64,000 bases of DNA, taken from Apostichopus japonicus. Lineage: Eukaryota; Echinodermata; Holothuroidea; Aspidochirotida; Stichopodidae. Numbering within the stretch: position 1 is the first letter of the stretch; every line of letters begins with the position of its first letter. The stretch lies in contig NC_092574.1 in the NCBI RefSeq assembly GCF_037975245.1, positions 6,194,713 through 6,258,712 of the forward strand, written 5' to 3'. The position numbers were made by a program, and so were the translations under genes. Below, one piece after another: positions 11,898-23,952 of the stretch. Below the pieces are notes generated by a model, which was not told the origin of the DNA, searched no databases, and saw only the letters and a list, made by a program, of their open reading frames with translations.

Positions 11898-12077
11898 CTT
11901 AATAGCGTCGATTAGTTCCAGGTTTTTTGGCTCGTCTTCGTGGATTGCGACCACAATTCCCGTGTATTCGTTGTTTTCAAGTTTAACACCAGACAGCTCG
12001 CACGACTCTGTTACAGGAGACATGAATAAAGAAAGGATCACTGAAACCAAACACAGTGATAAAGATAGCAGTGCCAT
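11898..12077 (-). CDS. CLCA copy A exon 1: signal peptide and start of N-CLCA domain
   Basis: The exon opens with ATG and a hydrophobic leader (MALLSLSLCLVSVILSLF), a good signal peptide. It is followed by VKLENNEYTGIVVAI, matching the conserved family start with its NNxYxGIVVAI pattern. It ends with ...IDAIK before a GTAAAT donor, exactly 60 codons in phase 0. The next exon starts in phase 0, and IK|EMF matches the family's IK-D-M junction. No TATA box or polypyrimidine feature upstream was clear enough to call as a promoter. Confidence 0.9.
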
Positions 12078-13250
12078 TTTATAAGGATTGGTAGCTAAGT
12101 GTGCTTAGCCAACCAATATCCAAATAGGAACCGACTAACGCCAAATATATTCTCTGTCAGTTGAAATTATGGCTGGGTCGCTGGGCTGGCGACATCAAAC
12201 AACAACAAGTTCTCCATCGGTGTGTGAACTGACTGTCTGTGCAAAAGTGATCACAGTCTTGTTAAGACCCTAGTATATGAACAGCCTAGTGTACCTTTCT
12301 CTTTCACAAACTCACTTATGTTTTCCTTTGATTTTGGCAGATTTGCTACGGAAAAGCGAAGAAGCCAATCAGGTTTGCCAATCCCCAAAATGTTTATTCA
12401 TGTCCTCCTTCCCGCAGCGAACATTCAATTGGCATTAGATTGGTTGTACACTGCGAGACGGTCGCTTATTGCTGTGGAAGAAACATGATCTCACATGACA
12501 TGCAATTTCGTAACTTAGTATAAATAAAGATTTGTCTGGGCCTATCTAGGCACCTTGCCGTCGAAACTGCATAGCAATGGCGGGAAAACCCCCTTTACGT
12601 GTTTGCTGATGAATTTCGGAAAACGAACTTTCGAAGCAGATTCAATGTTTCTTGATCCAAACGCCATCTGGCCAGCTGGTTTTAATGGAGTAAAGCTGTC
12701 GCAATCGAAAGAAATTGCCCTATGGTGCGAACGATTTACCGTCAAATCACTGCGACCGCCCATATCAGCATGTTCATTTCACAAATGTAAACTATATATA
12801 CTCGTATCGTCCACTCGTAAGTCCTACGCCTAACGGTCGTAAACAAAACGGAGAGATTTGATTGGCGAATGATATGTTGGGCGGGGCTTGAAAATTATGA
12901 GTGAAGTTTTTAGAATCTACGGACTCATCAAAAAATCTGGCGGATTTGATTAAGCTCAAAATGTTTAACTACAAATAACTCAATAAAAAATGGTTATTAA
13001 TATAAAAATTGCATAGAAAGGTGTTATTTCTGCTCTGAAGGCAGTAAGCTGGAAAGGTCGAAGTTAACATTTGGCAAACACACATTGAGACTTGAGAAAA
13101 TTATCCAATAGACCACACTGTCGTATATCCTGAACTTATATAAACCTTCATTTACATATGACAATGCGATACAATGCGCAGAAAGGAACTTTAATGAATT
13201 TCAAGTGACAATTAGTAACACTCTGGTGAGAAAAGTGGTACAAAATTAAA
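12078..13250. other. Intergenic sequence upstream of copy A, no gene recognised
   Basis: This stretch includes the likely promoter side of copy A. CCAAT-like words lie within 60 bases of the ATG (on the minus strand), but no reliable core promoter could be called. A 92-codon open frame at 12,555-12,833 on the plus strand has no recognisable domain. Confidence 0.4.
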
Positions 13251-13274
13251 AGCAAACCTAGCGACCACAGAATA

Positions 13275-13616
13275 AAGCAAACTGTTTTCGTTGTGGGGGA
13301 AGGCCGTGCACCAAACGTACCACGAATATTCGTCAGGTATGCACAGTCAAATGAACAGAACTGTACCGAGTTTGATTATTTGAGAGAAAAAAAGTGTAAC
13401 AATCCACTTAGTGTTGAAGTCAAAATTAATGGCATTTACCTCTCGATGGAAGTAGGCACTGGGGCTACAAAGTACATCAAACCTGAAAATTTTATTCGAG
13501 GAAAATATGGGTGTTGGGTCATTGGACCAAGCGATGCAAAGATTTTTATATACTTAAAAAAAAATATTATATTATTTATTGATGATTCTCAATTTGGTAA
13601 ATATGATAACATGTAA
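13275..13616 (+). pseudogene. Gypsy zinc-knuckle trace and aspartic protease fragment
   Basis: A CFRCGG word followed, in a shifted frame, by APNV resembles the zinc knuckle that precedes the protease in this type of element. The protease part reads VEVKINGIYLSMEVGTGA. The expected catalytic DTG is GTG here, so the active-site Asp is lost. Confidence 0.65.
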
Positions 13617-13719
13617 TAAATTGTTAGAGGGCAAACTTACAGACTGTGATATGTGTACGATATCATATCATCACACTGCGCACTCTCAGATTAAAGTTTG
13701 AAGAAGTAAAAACTTGGAT

Positions 13720-14720
13720 TTGGAGGATATACGGAGGATTAAAAGTAGAATTGCTGGGCAAACAGATGTTACAGTGTCTTAAGGATGTCAGACAGCTAAA
13801 TTCCCAATTTTCGGGCAAAACTGGACTGGGACTCTATATTTACTATTAAGAAAATGACACTTCATTTCATTATTAAGGAAATATTCAACTTTGCTGAATG
13901 GAGATCTTGAACATAAACGGTTCACAAGGCAAGGATCAAGGTAAAAGAAGATCATATTCTTATTTTTACTAATCTAGAGCAGTCACTTTTGCCCCAAAAG
14001 TGGCAGAAGGTAAAGAGTTAGATAGGCGAGAATCTGAAGGGATCATCACTCAAGTGGAACATGGTGATAGGCTAATCATATATGTAGTAGTTGTAGTAGT
14101 AGTATCTAAGGCAGATAAATCCATTCATATTTCTTGTGATTACAAGGTCACCATTCATCAATGTGTAGATGTGGACCAGAATCCACTTTCTAATCCAAAA
14201 ACTATTTTGCAAATTTGGCAGGTGGTTCGGTATTTTATAAACTAGAATTAAAACAAACAGTTAAATATCAGCAGTTGTTAATTGATGAGAAATCATGGAA
14301 TTACCTTACCATTAATACTCATAAAGGATATATCAATATAATAGACTTTCTGTTGTTATTTCTAGTGCTACCGTGATATTTCAATATTGATATGGAACAT
14401 AAGTTTGAATGGTTCAGATGGAGTCTTGTACGTGTTAATTACAGATCACCTCCTAAATTGTAGGAGAGGATCACCAAGATCAACATTTACGGAGGCTGGA
14501 TAATGATCTTCAGAGACTAGAAGAACACGGCAATGCCATTGAAAGCATCCAATGTAAATTTATGGAAACCTCAGTAGAGTAACTAATGGCATGTTGTGAA
14601 TTCAGAGGGACTTATTGCATTCCCTGAGAAAGTAGACGCTATTACGAAAGCACCGAAACCTAAACATTTTTAGCGAGTTCAGGAATTTTCTAGGTAGGTT
14701 CGAGTACTTTTCAATATTTG
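13720..14720 (+). pseudogene. Gypsy reverse transcriptase fragments
   Basis: ELDRRESEGIITQVEH and SCDYKVTIHQ (near 14,140) match the fingers region pattern of Gypsy RT. Next come SWNYLTINTHKG-like and RLPF-like pieces near 14,290-14,390. A DHQDQHLRRLDNDLQRLEEHG-like piece lies near 14,470-14,540 and an AFPEKVDAITKAPKPK piece near 14,610-14,670. The YxDD catalytic box is not preserved. The pieces lie in different frames. Confidence 0.8.
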
Positions 14721-14819
14721 TACAAATTAATCCACTATGTTTTACATCCTCCCAATGAATTATTGAAATCTTCCAAACATTGGGGTTTTTCATAGGAAGT
14801 GAAAAAGCTTTTGTAGACG

Positions 14820-15260
14820 GAGGCTAAAAGCAAAATTGTATTCAGTCGATGTTTCAGCTCATTACAATGTCAAATTAGACCAATTTAGCTAGCATGTGAT
14901 GCATCTGCATATGGTATTGGGTATTTAATTTCTCATATGTTACCTACTGGTAAGCAGAGACCTGTAACATTTGCTTCACGTACATTATCAATAAGTGTAC
15001 AGACTTATGCCCAAATTGAAAAGGAAGCATTTCCTCTCATATGTATGGTCGAAAGTTCACTTTTGCTACCAATCACAAACCATTGAAGACTATATGCTCG
15101 GACCTAAAATAGGCCTGTACCGATCTTAACAAGCCGCAAGCTTATAAAGGTAGGCTCTCATTTTTATCTATACTACAATATGACATAAAAATTTAGAAAG
15201 ACAGTTATACTAAAGGGGGGGGTGTGAGGAATGTACTAGCAAAGGAAAGACCCAAACTTG
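14820..15260 (+). pseudogene. Gypsy RNase H fragments
   Basis: Pieces equivalent to CDASAYGIG, RPVTFASRTLS, YAQIEKEAF and NHKPLKTIC (near 15,070) occur in the order of the Ty3/Gypsy RNase H domain, in more than one frame. Stops separate them. Confidence 0.75.
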
Positions 15261-15479
15261 TCAAAAGCGTGGCGTCTCACCGGCCCTAAATGGATGGTCA
15301 AATACAATTGATGCTGACAAATAGAACCTATGTATCAATAGGCGAACGTAACTGTCAGTAGAACAGGATTGTTTCTTGTGGGGATGAAGAGTCATATATA
15401 TTACACAGCAGTCTACGTCATAGCGTTTTGCCAACATTGCATGAAGAGTATTTAGGAATGTGCAAAATTAAAGAGTTAG

Positions 15480-16200
15480 AAGGTTTTTTATGGGTGGCCA
15501 GGACGAGACAAAGACATTGTATTAACTGTAATAATCATGTCAAATTATTAATCTGTTAGGAATTAGTTACCAGAAGCACCAAGATGGTCTTCAAGACCAT
15601 GACAATGTATATTAATATGGAGTTTGCAGAAAGGCCTCAAGGTACATATTTTCTTGTAAATGTTATATGCACATTCTAAATAGCCAGATATATACCCAAA
15701 TGTCAAGAATTACAACATCTCAGTTAATTGTGATTGTTCGTTTTTAAATTGTCACCATATGGTCTACCGGAAAAAGTTGTTTCTGATAATGGTCCACAGC
15801 TTGTATCAAGTGAGTTTACTGAATTCGCGAAGCTAAATTGAGTTAGACCTATTAAAATTTCTCTATATTAGAGCGGAGAGATTTTTGACAGGATTTGTAG
15901 CAAGCTCTCAAAAGTAGCAATGACACCAAAGTGTAAGATGACAATACATCATCATCGTTTTGCCAACTTCAAATTCCTTATCGTTGTCAGTACACAACAG
16001 ACTGTTACTATAGTCGTTCACCAGCATAATTATTCATAAAACGTCAAATTCTTAGTTTCAAGTTGTTAAGACCAAATTTTAAATCCAAAGTTCACGCAAA
16101 ACAGGATTCAAAGGAAGCATGACAATACACCTTTTCAAACTTCGCATAAACTTGCAAAGAAGATCGCAATGATCGCACGATACAATATCCATAGCCTAAC
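15480..16200 (+). pseudogene. Gypsy integrase fragments
   Basis: A GWPGRDKDI piece near 15,490 precedes the core-domain piece YGLPEKVVSDNGPQLVSSEF near 15,757-15,816, which contains the D-N-G-P-Q signature after the second catalytic Asp. A C-terminal stretch with a hydrophobic then basic pattern follows to about 16,200. Confidence 0.75.
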
Positions 16201-16230
16201 AAACAAAACATCCCAAGTACGTGCAAGTTA

Positions 16231-17127
16231 GGTTTCGAGTTGACATCTGTTTATACTGTGAGTCTTAGTGATAAAAATAAAACGACTTTCAAAGCACAAG
16301 TAAAAAAGAAGAAGACAACACAGAGAGCACGAAAAGCATTCACCTTCCTATAACAAGTAAAATAATGTCAACACGTCAAAAGCATAGCAAACTATAGAAA
16401 TATTGAACAAATTAATCATTTGTGAACTTTCATCATTATAGGCTTTAAGCCTGTTACAAATAAATTTACGTTTTGCGATTCGTGGTACACACTCGCTATA
16501 TTCCGCATTACTGTAACGAGCTGTAGTATCAATTCCTCGACATAATACTTAAACATAATACACAAGTAAAAAAACATGTCAGTTATTTTCTCTCCGGTCC
16601 CACATACAATTTTTGATTGCGAAAGAAAGTAATAATTTACTAAAGTCTTAATGAAATAAGTAATAAACACGATATTTCTTGTAATTTTCATCTCCTCTTA
16701 ACTATCGTGACCGTGGCGTAGCAAGGATCAAACTGTCGATCGGGGTGCAGCAATAGATATGGTCCCCCTCTCCTCACCCACCCGGCCAAGGATAGTCCAC
16801 ATTCACCCTAGCCCAACCATAGTTTCAGCTTAGGTGACAGTTCTTTGATGACCGGAATATGGCACTCTTAGGCTTTCCCTGTTGAGGAAAGCTTTTCGTT
16901 TGAATTCGCCATATTGGTGGGTTTGGGAGATAACTTTTAAGAACTGCACTGAACAAAATATCAGACACAAACAAATGAATAAAATATTCTTACTTTAATA
17001 CTTGTCTTAAGTCGATTGGTGGTGATATTTTTCGGTCCTTAACATCAGGCCCATGGGCCCGGGAGCCCGCACCGGCTGATAGTTATGTCACTGTCTCTTA
17101 AAACCCTTCATAATGAATAACATAAAA
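16231..17127. other. Region between retrotransposon relic and 3' end of copy B
   Basis: This would contain the 3' untranslated region of copy B on the minus strand. No clear AATAAA on that strand was found near the stop codon. A 91-codon minus open frame at 16,416-16,691 has no recognisable similarity. Confidence 0.4.
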
Positions 17128-17777
17128 TTATACTTTCGAGATTACTACATCTACATTCACATCCTTTTGAACCACTTTCAAAGAACGATCACGCCTTGCT
17201 TTCTTTCTGCTATGACCATAACACGCCAGGAGAATGAGCCCCAAAACTAGCATTGATATAACTACAAGACTCAATGCAATCGCAGCCATATTATTGAACA
17301 TATTATCTGTTTTGCCATTTTCGTAAGGTGTTGTAGCAACTTTCTGTGTATTCTTCGCAATGGTCGCCGCCATTTTGGATGTTGTCATCTTCTGTTCAGT
17401 CTTCGTTGTTGGTTTCAATGCGACGTTCGTTGTGGTATAGGGTACCTTATCAATGGACGTAGTTGTTTTAAGACGTACAGTAGTTTGAACCGGTTCTGGG
17501 GTTGGTATCTCCTGTCTAAAGGTCATTTTGGCAATATTTGACATGTCTCCCTCGTTACCCGATTCATCGACAGCATATAGACCTAACACCACCGAGTACG
17601 TTTCTAAGTGTTGCGGGATAGTTGCTACCTGAATTATCATAATTTCTTCGTCTCCGTAAGGTGCAGGAGAAGAAAGATTTCCATGTAAAACATCGGTTTG
17701 GTAGATTTCATTGGTGGTCGATGATTTATTACGTAGTTCCTTTGAAGAGTTTGCCCAGCTTATTACGTAATGATGAG
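17128..17777 (-). CDS. CLCA copy B last exon: FN3 end, Thr-rich stalk, transmembrane anchor, tail
   Basis: The exon starts AHHYVISWANSSKELRNKSS after cctccccag and runs through LETYSVVLGLYAVDESGNEG, the CLCA strand pattern ...A-x-x-A-V-D-x-x-x-x-x-S-N-I-A. A stalk of about 70 residues rich in Thr and Lys follows. One hydrophobic helix (AAIALSLVVISMLVLGLILL, about 17,289-17,218) and a basic cytoplasmic tail with RKKARRDR end at the stop at 17,128. This predicts a type I membrane-anchored CLCA, which some family members are. Confidence 0.9.
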
Positions 17778-20700
17778 CTGGGGAGGAAATTGGACCAACA
17801 TGTCTACTAGTACGTGAATGTATATGGTGATTGTTCTACAGAAACCAGTGTGGTAAAGGCCTATGTTGTGTTTGTAGGCCTACCAGGAAAAACGCCATTT
17901 TGAACATTTGACGCCACTGTAAAGGAGACAGTGTAATGTCACTGATTGTTGGTAAACAACCAAGTAGAGTATAAAACCGCATTTTGTTTTGATTTATAAC
18001 ATTGAGTAACGGCTAACAGATGCTTATCAATATGAAGTTAATATAATAGTATGCCCAATGGTTGTGAAAATGAAAATGGAAACTGTCAGGGTCTACCGTT
18101 ATCTTCTCTTTTTAATGGTCATTGAGACACTGCAAATCAGATTTCCTCCCATCCACATTCCTCCTCCCCCCCCCCCCTTACTAACTCGAATATGTTTTGC
18201 CAGAGCAGCACTCACCATTCCCAAAATCAAAATCGTCCCCTGGAGCGGTGAAAGTGATCGTCACGGTACCCAGACTGAACGAGGTATTCAACACGGCGAG
18301 ATCTGTGATCTTGTTGGGTGCAAATGTGTCAGTGAAAGGGTTCCATTCTGGTGGTGTTTCAGAGACACTACTAGCTCCACCTGACACTCCTCTGGTAAAG
18401 TTCGGAGCGGGAACCCCGACAATCTCTGGTATTGGAGTACCTGGTAACGCTATGGATATATTTCCTTCAGATCAAACGATAAGATAAATGGCGGTAACAA
18501 TATTAAAGATACTCTGGATTGTTTGTTCGTTTGTCTATGGACCCGTTCTTGTTAAAAACAAGTTTAGTTCAGTTCAGTCTATTTATTTCTACTATTTCAC
18601 AACATATCAAAGTTTCATACTATTTAAATTTCTTGCATAGATATTAAGCATGGTTTCGATCGTTTGCTCAGACTGACGCTGCTGTAGATTAACTAACCTT
18701 CAAGACAAAAATATCTCTCCCGGCCCCCACCCCCTCACCGCAACCTCGCCATGGTTATGACATTTCACACATCCACTGCGCATGCGTATTTAGAAGAGGC
18801 AGAGGATGAACATGACATAACCCCTGTTTTCATATACTCACTAATCAGGCACGACTCATCTAATTTGTATTTTCCGGTCAATGATCCCACATAACCATTA
18901 AGATCTTTTAGAGGTTCTTCATAAAATAAAACCAAACGGTCCTTTTATGATTTGATTTGTCATTAGGTGAACACCTTAACTTAGAATAAATATGTTATAC
19001 ATACATATATATACCTAAAGATTCGGTTATGTTTCCGGATAAGAGAAGCTCTGGGTCGACATAAATCCCAGTTGCTGAAAATCGTGACGATGTCCTCGGT
19101 CTCAAGACCGTGGCTTCTCCATTGTTTTCAACACGTATTTTAAACCCATAAAAGCCAACACCGCTTAACTGAGTGAAATACCGTGAGTAAATACCGTCGT
19201 TCTTTGTTACATCGGCACCTATATTGAAATTGAAAAATAACAACGTATTGGTGGAGGTTGTTACCCTGTCCAGTATCCCTCCCCCACAAAACAGAACAAA
19301 CAAACGAAAACAAGAGACTGAAAGCAATAGTACAAGGTTGACAAAACATTATTGTCGTGATAATGATTGATTAGTTTTAAAAGATTGGGGGGGGGGTGGT
19401 TGGGGCGTGGGGTAGGTATTAATTATTGGTAACATATATGTAGTGTGTAAAGTTAAGAAAAAAAGAACTCACACGTATTGCGTATACTTTCGGTAGTCGT
19501 ACATAAGTCAGCATACCACATCAATAAGTTGGAATATATACACATACCGAGTTACCGTTACCCGTGGGGTACGTATTAATTATTGGTAACATGTAGTGTT
19601 TAAAGTTATGAAAAGAGAACTCACACGTATTGCGCATACTTTTGTTAGTCGTACGTCAGTCAACATACCACATCAATAAGTTGGAATATATACACATACC
19701 AGCCCCGTTGTTACACGCACCAGCGATACATGGTATTCATGCCAACTCTTTTGTCATATTGACCACACGGGGGTGTACATATACGAGCCTGATTGGCCAA
19801 CACACCATACGGCATACACGTATCATCCGAGTTGACATATCAACCATACGAAAGTGCATACGTCCCCTGTTGTAATGCCAACCACATCAGGTGGGCATTT
19901 ACCAGCCCTGTTGTCATAACAACCAGAGGGCTATACATACCAGCTCCGTTGTCGTAAAGTTGTAGTTCGACCGGCACTCCAGACGGTGTTTCTACCGTGG
20001 CAATAACCGTTGCACCTACTACCGGATAAAACCGTTGTCGTACTTCAGCGTAGGCAACCATCGGTTTATTGTTAACGATCCCACTCGGTGAACCGCTTAA
20101 AAAAGAAGATACTATAATCGGATCAACTCCTTCTTGAGATGGAAATGAGGAAACAGAAACAATGACGTCATGGGCTACAGTGGTATCTTGGTTTTGTATG
20201 TAATACTCCCATGCACCTGGCTGTGAAAAGAATGTATGAAAACATTAGACTGCACATATCTAACAATGGCAGGTTATTATTTTAGAATAATCACACTTGT
20301 AACTAAAATTATAAAGTTAACTTATCGAAACAAAAAAACAAAACATGTAAGAATAATGACAGGTAAACAACATGTAAACAACATATCGAATTTGTAAGTA
20401 CAACGGTAGGTTATTGTATCAAACCAAATGATAGATATAATCGGTCACAATTTGTAGATATCCTTCATTTTGTGAAACATACTGTAACGATAACTCGGTC
20501 TTAGATTCCGGGGGGTGGGGGCAATTATTCCCTTCCGATGACTGAATCAGTCACGGTACAGACAAAACTTCGACATAAAGGCCTCAATAATAAATAGAGA
20601 AACATGCACTTAAACCACAATGGGTTACAAGTAATTACAATCAAGGTCTCAATACCGAAGTAAAGTCCTATAACACGATACGTATAAACATGTATAGAAG

Positions 20701-23700
20701 AAAAATACAAAGCGTACACAAATATGGCAACAATGGTGGATGCCTGGGCTACTACCGAACCAAACGATTCAGAACGGGAGCGAAGACTGACTCGCAAGTC
20801 CCGGGATCTGATTCAGTTGAGCTGATGAGCAGACGTCACGTGACCTGTAATACTTACGTCACTGTCCACATGAAAAGCACATGTGGTTAAAAACAAAAGA
20901 CATGTAGCCTAGAAAATAAAGGGCGACAGATATGATGACCAATGGTATCACAATAAATTCCTTGATCATTAGTCTACAGCGGCCTTACCTCGGCGATGTC
21001 AGGTATTCTTATTACGACTTTCTTGAACGCTAAATCATCCTCGTAATATGTGGAAGACTGATCAAAGGTCACTCCAGATGGTGACGTTACTGTAATATGT
21101 ACTGCAGCTGCAACAACAAAAATAACGACCGCGAGTCAAAGTTGACCTCATGAAAGCAATCTACCACTAAAACAAGATTTGACATCTGTTTATCCGAGGC
21201 GATCTTTGAACTCTTCCTCAAAACAACAGTTCCACCGAATTATCCACACCTATGCTCGCAATTATCCAAAGAAATTGTTCTTGATTGTGAAGGATAAATG
21301 CGAATCAAACGTGTTATGTTTCTTCCTGGAAGTGGATTTACCCTCCGTTTTACTGTCATTATAAGGTCACAGCGCCCTTTTCATCACGACTGAAGCCTAG
21401 AAATGTCAATTTCTCAAGGTTTTCCTCCCCACCCCTTTCAAATGACCTGTTCGTGTGAGAGTGCCAATGAAGTCTCGTCAAAAGATTTTGGAATGATCAT
21501 ACAATTCAAACTTTGGATGATAAAATATAGATATAAAGACTCCATCGTTGAACCATCAGTGACCTTATTGACCTCAGATGACATTTGACCTCGTTTCACA
21601 TGTATATTCAAATCTGCCTGATCAACTTCGACCAAGTGTTAACTAAAATCTGGAAATTTAAACATTTACAAATGACATATCGATAGGACCCTGGTGATAA
21701 AACACAACAACAACGTCGGATAGACAAACAGACAGCCAGTCAACCAGACAAACACATAGAGATCGAAAACTATGGATAATCGCATAGCTGTAAAAGCGCC
21801 ATTCACACTGATCATCAAAGTCGTTCCTTGTATGTACACAATGATAATATTTGAACTCAGGGAAAACATCAAAGGGCTCAGTTTTAAAGTTGCTATTTTT
21901 TTATTTCAAATCTTCAACAAATCTTTCGTTTTGTTTTACCTCCGCTTGATGGATTTGGGTGATAGTTGGTGAAGTCAAATATTGTCAATCTCCCAATGGT
22001 TGCATCGATGTAAACACTTCGCCGAAAACTTTCATCATCAACTTCAAAGGCTACAACAACGGATTGAAGCTTCAAAAGAACAAACATAACTGAGATGAGA
22101 GACTCCTATACTGTCTTGTATGGATGATGTAGCTAACAGAGGAGAGGGAATGGGTGTGGAGTGGATTGGATTAATGGGACGAAAGATACTTCCTGTAACT
22201 TGCATTGTAATTCGTGATAAATGTTTATGCATGTATATTTCAGTGTATTCCAGTGACCAAACAGATCTAAACGGCTTTTATAGCTATCACGGTACCCCTC
22301 ACTTCCCGAATTAACCCCGTTCTTGCTGTCACCATAGATGCTAAATAAGTTCGACCATCCAGGGAGATGTTTAAGCAGAACATCGATAGGTACATATTTC
22401 CTTTATGCACAGATGAAAAAAGGAAGAACTCTCTATATTTTGGATCCCCGTTCCAGGAAATCCTCTCCAACCACACCAATATACTCCACGACAATCTTGA
22501 AGTATTGGAGAATATAAAAGTTCCGTAAAACCGTCTAACTTATAAATTACATCGTAATCCGAACTTACCTCTATGCGTGTTTCGAAATCACTTGCTCCTC
22601 CTGAGTTGGCACTGAGAGCGTCCCGTACACCGGTAGAGTTTCGGTTATCAGTCTGTAAATAAAATCGGCCACCTAAAAGACAAGTGATATACTGATCTCT
22701 GAATTTGATTCTTTGCCTTTTTGTGGGTTCTGAGCCTTGACCTCTGGTGACCTGTAACCTCCACAAAGACAATAGGTTTATTCTTCTCACTAGAAATGAA
22801 TCCATATAACAAGTATCGGGTTCATCCAAGCTTAACGTTGGAATTATCATGCTTATCTTGGTTTCAGAATTTGGCCTGTTTGGCCTGAAGTGACAAGACC
22901 TGTCCAATAACAAAAGCATACGACTTCATTTCTACGAGGGACAAGTCATCTATTTTTCGTTATTTTGTTCAGATTTATTTTCATTATAGATGTTCCCTTC
23001 TAATTATCGATCGTATATGACAATTTTCAATAACTCCATGTTTTGGTGATGAGAAGGAAGCTGCTTTATACTAAAGGTATTGCCTTGTTTGCTTATATCA
23101 GATTGATAACATTTGCCAGGATTGTTTGTTTTTGTCCGGGTACGGTCCTGGGACGGAGTACTCCTCCGTGTCCAGGCTTTATCTTCGTGTCCAGGCTTTT
23201 TCTTGAACGGAAGTTCTCAAGATATTTAGAATTTTCATTATCAAGAAAAAGACTCAATATTTAACTTCAAATCTGTTCACTTTCTCACAGGATAGTGAGG
23301 AAGAAGCGAATACTGCTAGAAGAAAACTTACTATCTTTTCAACTCACTGTATAGTATTTAAATGTCAACAATAACTGGATGTGCAGTTACTAAGTAATTG
23401 TCCTTTTAACCTCACATGCTCGTCATTATTAAGAAACTTAAACTACTATCTAAACATATTTTATTACTTAATATTGATCACAACCTATGACCTAAGTTTC
23501 CGCAAACTGGCTCAAACAGGAAATATTGTCTGGTGACTTCCTTCTATATTGTATGTTTTTCACATATGAGTTGGTTTCAAAACGACCAGCATGAGCAATG
23601 GCCTTACGGGGGCCATGAGGGGGAATTCCCAGTAAAATTCTCCCTCCGCCCCCCCCCCCCAGTTGCCCTCAACTAGATCTGGTACTTATTCAGATATATA

Positions 23701-23921
23701 GTGTTAGGTTAATCGTTTGTATTAGACCGCTAAAACATGTTTTATTGGCTCAAAGCCGCCTGCGCTCAGTTTGTCAAACATCGAAAACAATGTTTGCTCG
23801 CCATTAAATTGCATGTATATTTGGAAATTGTGGAAATTCTCAAAAGGGGAAGGGGACACCCCCTTTCCTCAGACAACGCCCCCTATCAGTGTTATATCTT
23901 TTTCCCCAGCCCCTCCCCCCC

Positions 23922-23952
<31 letters not shown>

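Larger units (their letters stand above)
1..12077 (-). pseudogene. CLCA-family gene copy A, probably a pseudogene, 3' end off window
   Basis: This is a calcium-activated chloride channel regulator (CLCA) gene on the minus strand. Family members are secreted or membrane-anchored proteins with a zinc metalloprotease head, a cysteine-rich segment, a vWA domain and beta-rich C-terminal domains; they modulate chloride channels and can cleave themselves. Thirteen exons with matching splice phases were found by translation and comparison with copy B at 17,128-26,784. Three defects are visible. The vWA exons equivalent to B 25,547-25,320 (all but its first 12 nt) and 24,376-24,193 are deleted at about 7,021. 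Exon 13 (2,470-2,196) has a net shift of one frame against B. No exon was found for the segment just before HEWGH. Joining exon 7 (phase 0) to exon 10 (which needs 1 preceding nt) would shift the frame. The family is certain; pseudogene status is likely but rests on the assembled sequence. Confidence 0.85.
13270..16230 (+). mobile_element. Degenerate Ty3/Gypsy LTR-retrotransposon pol region
   Basis: Reading all three plus frames gives, in the canonical Ty3/Gypsy order, a zinc-knuckle trace, an aspartic protease, reverse transcriptase, RNase H and integrase. Each part is recognisable from short motifs, but the whole is broken by many stops and frameshifts, so it is an old inactive copy. No pair of long terminal repeats, primer-binding site or target duplication could be identified by eye, so the ends are approximate. 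It sits between the two CLCA copies and faces the opposite way. Confidence 0.85.

Noticed and set aside
12555-12833. 92-codon plus-strand open frame upstream of copy A
   Set aside because: No recognisable domain, and overlapped by an open frame of similar length on the other strand. There is no evidence beyond the open frame.
13000-16300. Long terminal repeats of the Gypsy relic
   Set aside because: No matching direct repeats with TG...CA ends could be found by eye on either side.
18197-18487. Plus-strand open frame over copy B exon 15, and its match at 857-1,153 in copy A
   Set aside because: It is the antisense shadow of a CLCA exon whose minus-strand reading has family motifs and correct splice sites.
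22371-22919. 182-codon minus-strand open frame as a separate gene
   Set aside because: Only 22,672-22,569 is a CLCA exon with good splice sites; the flanks match intron sequence of copy A.
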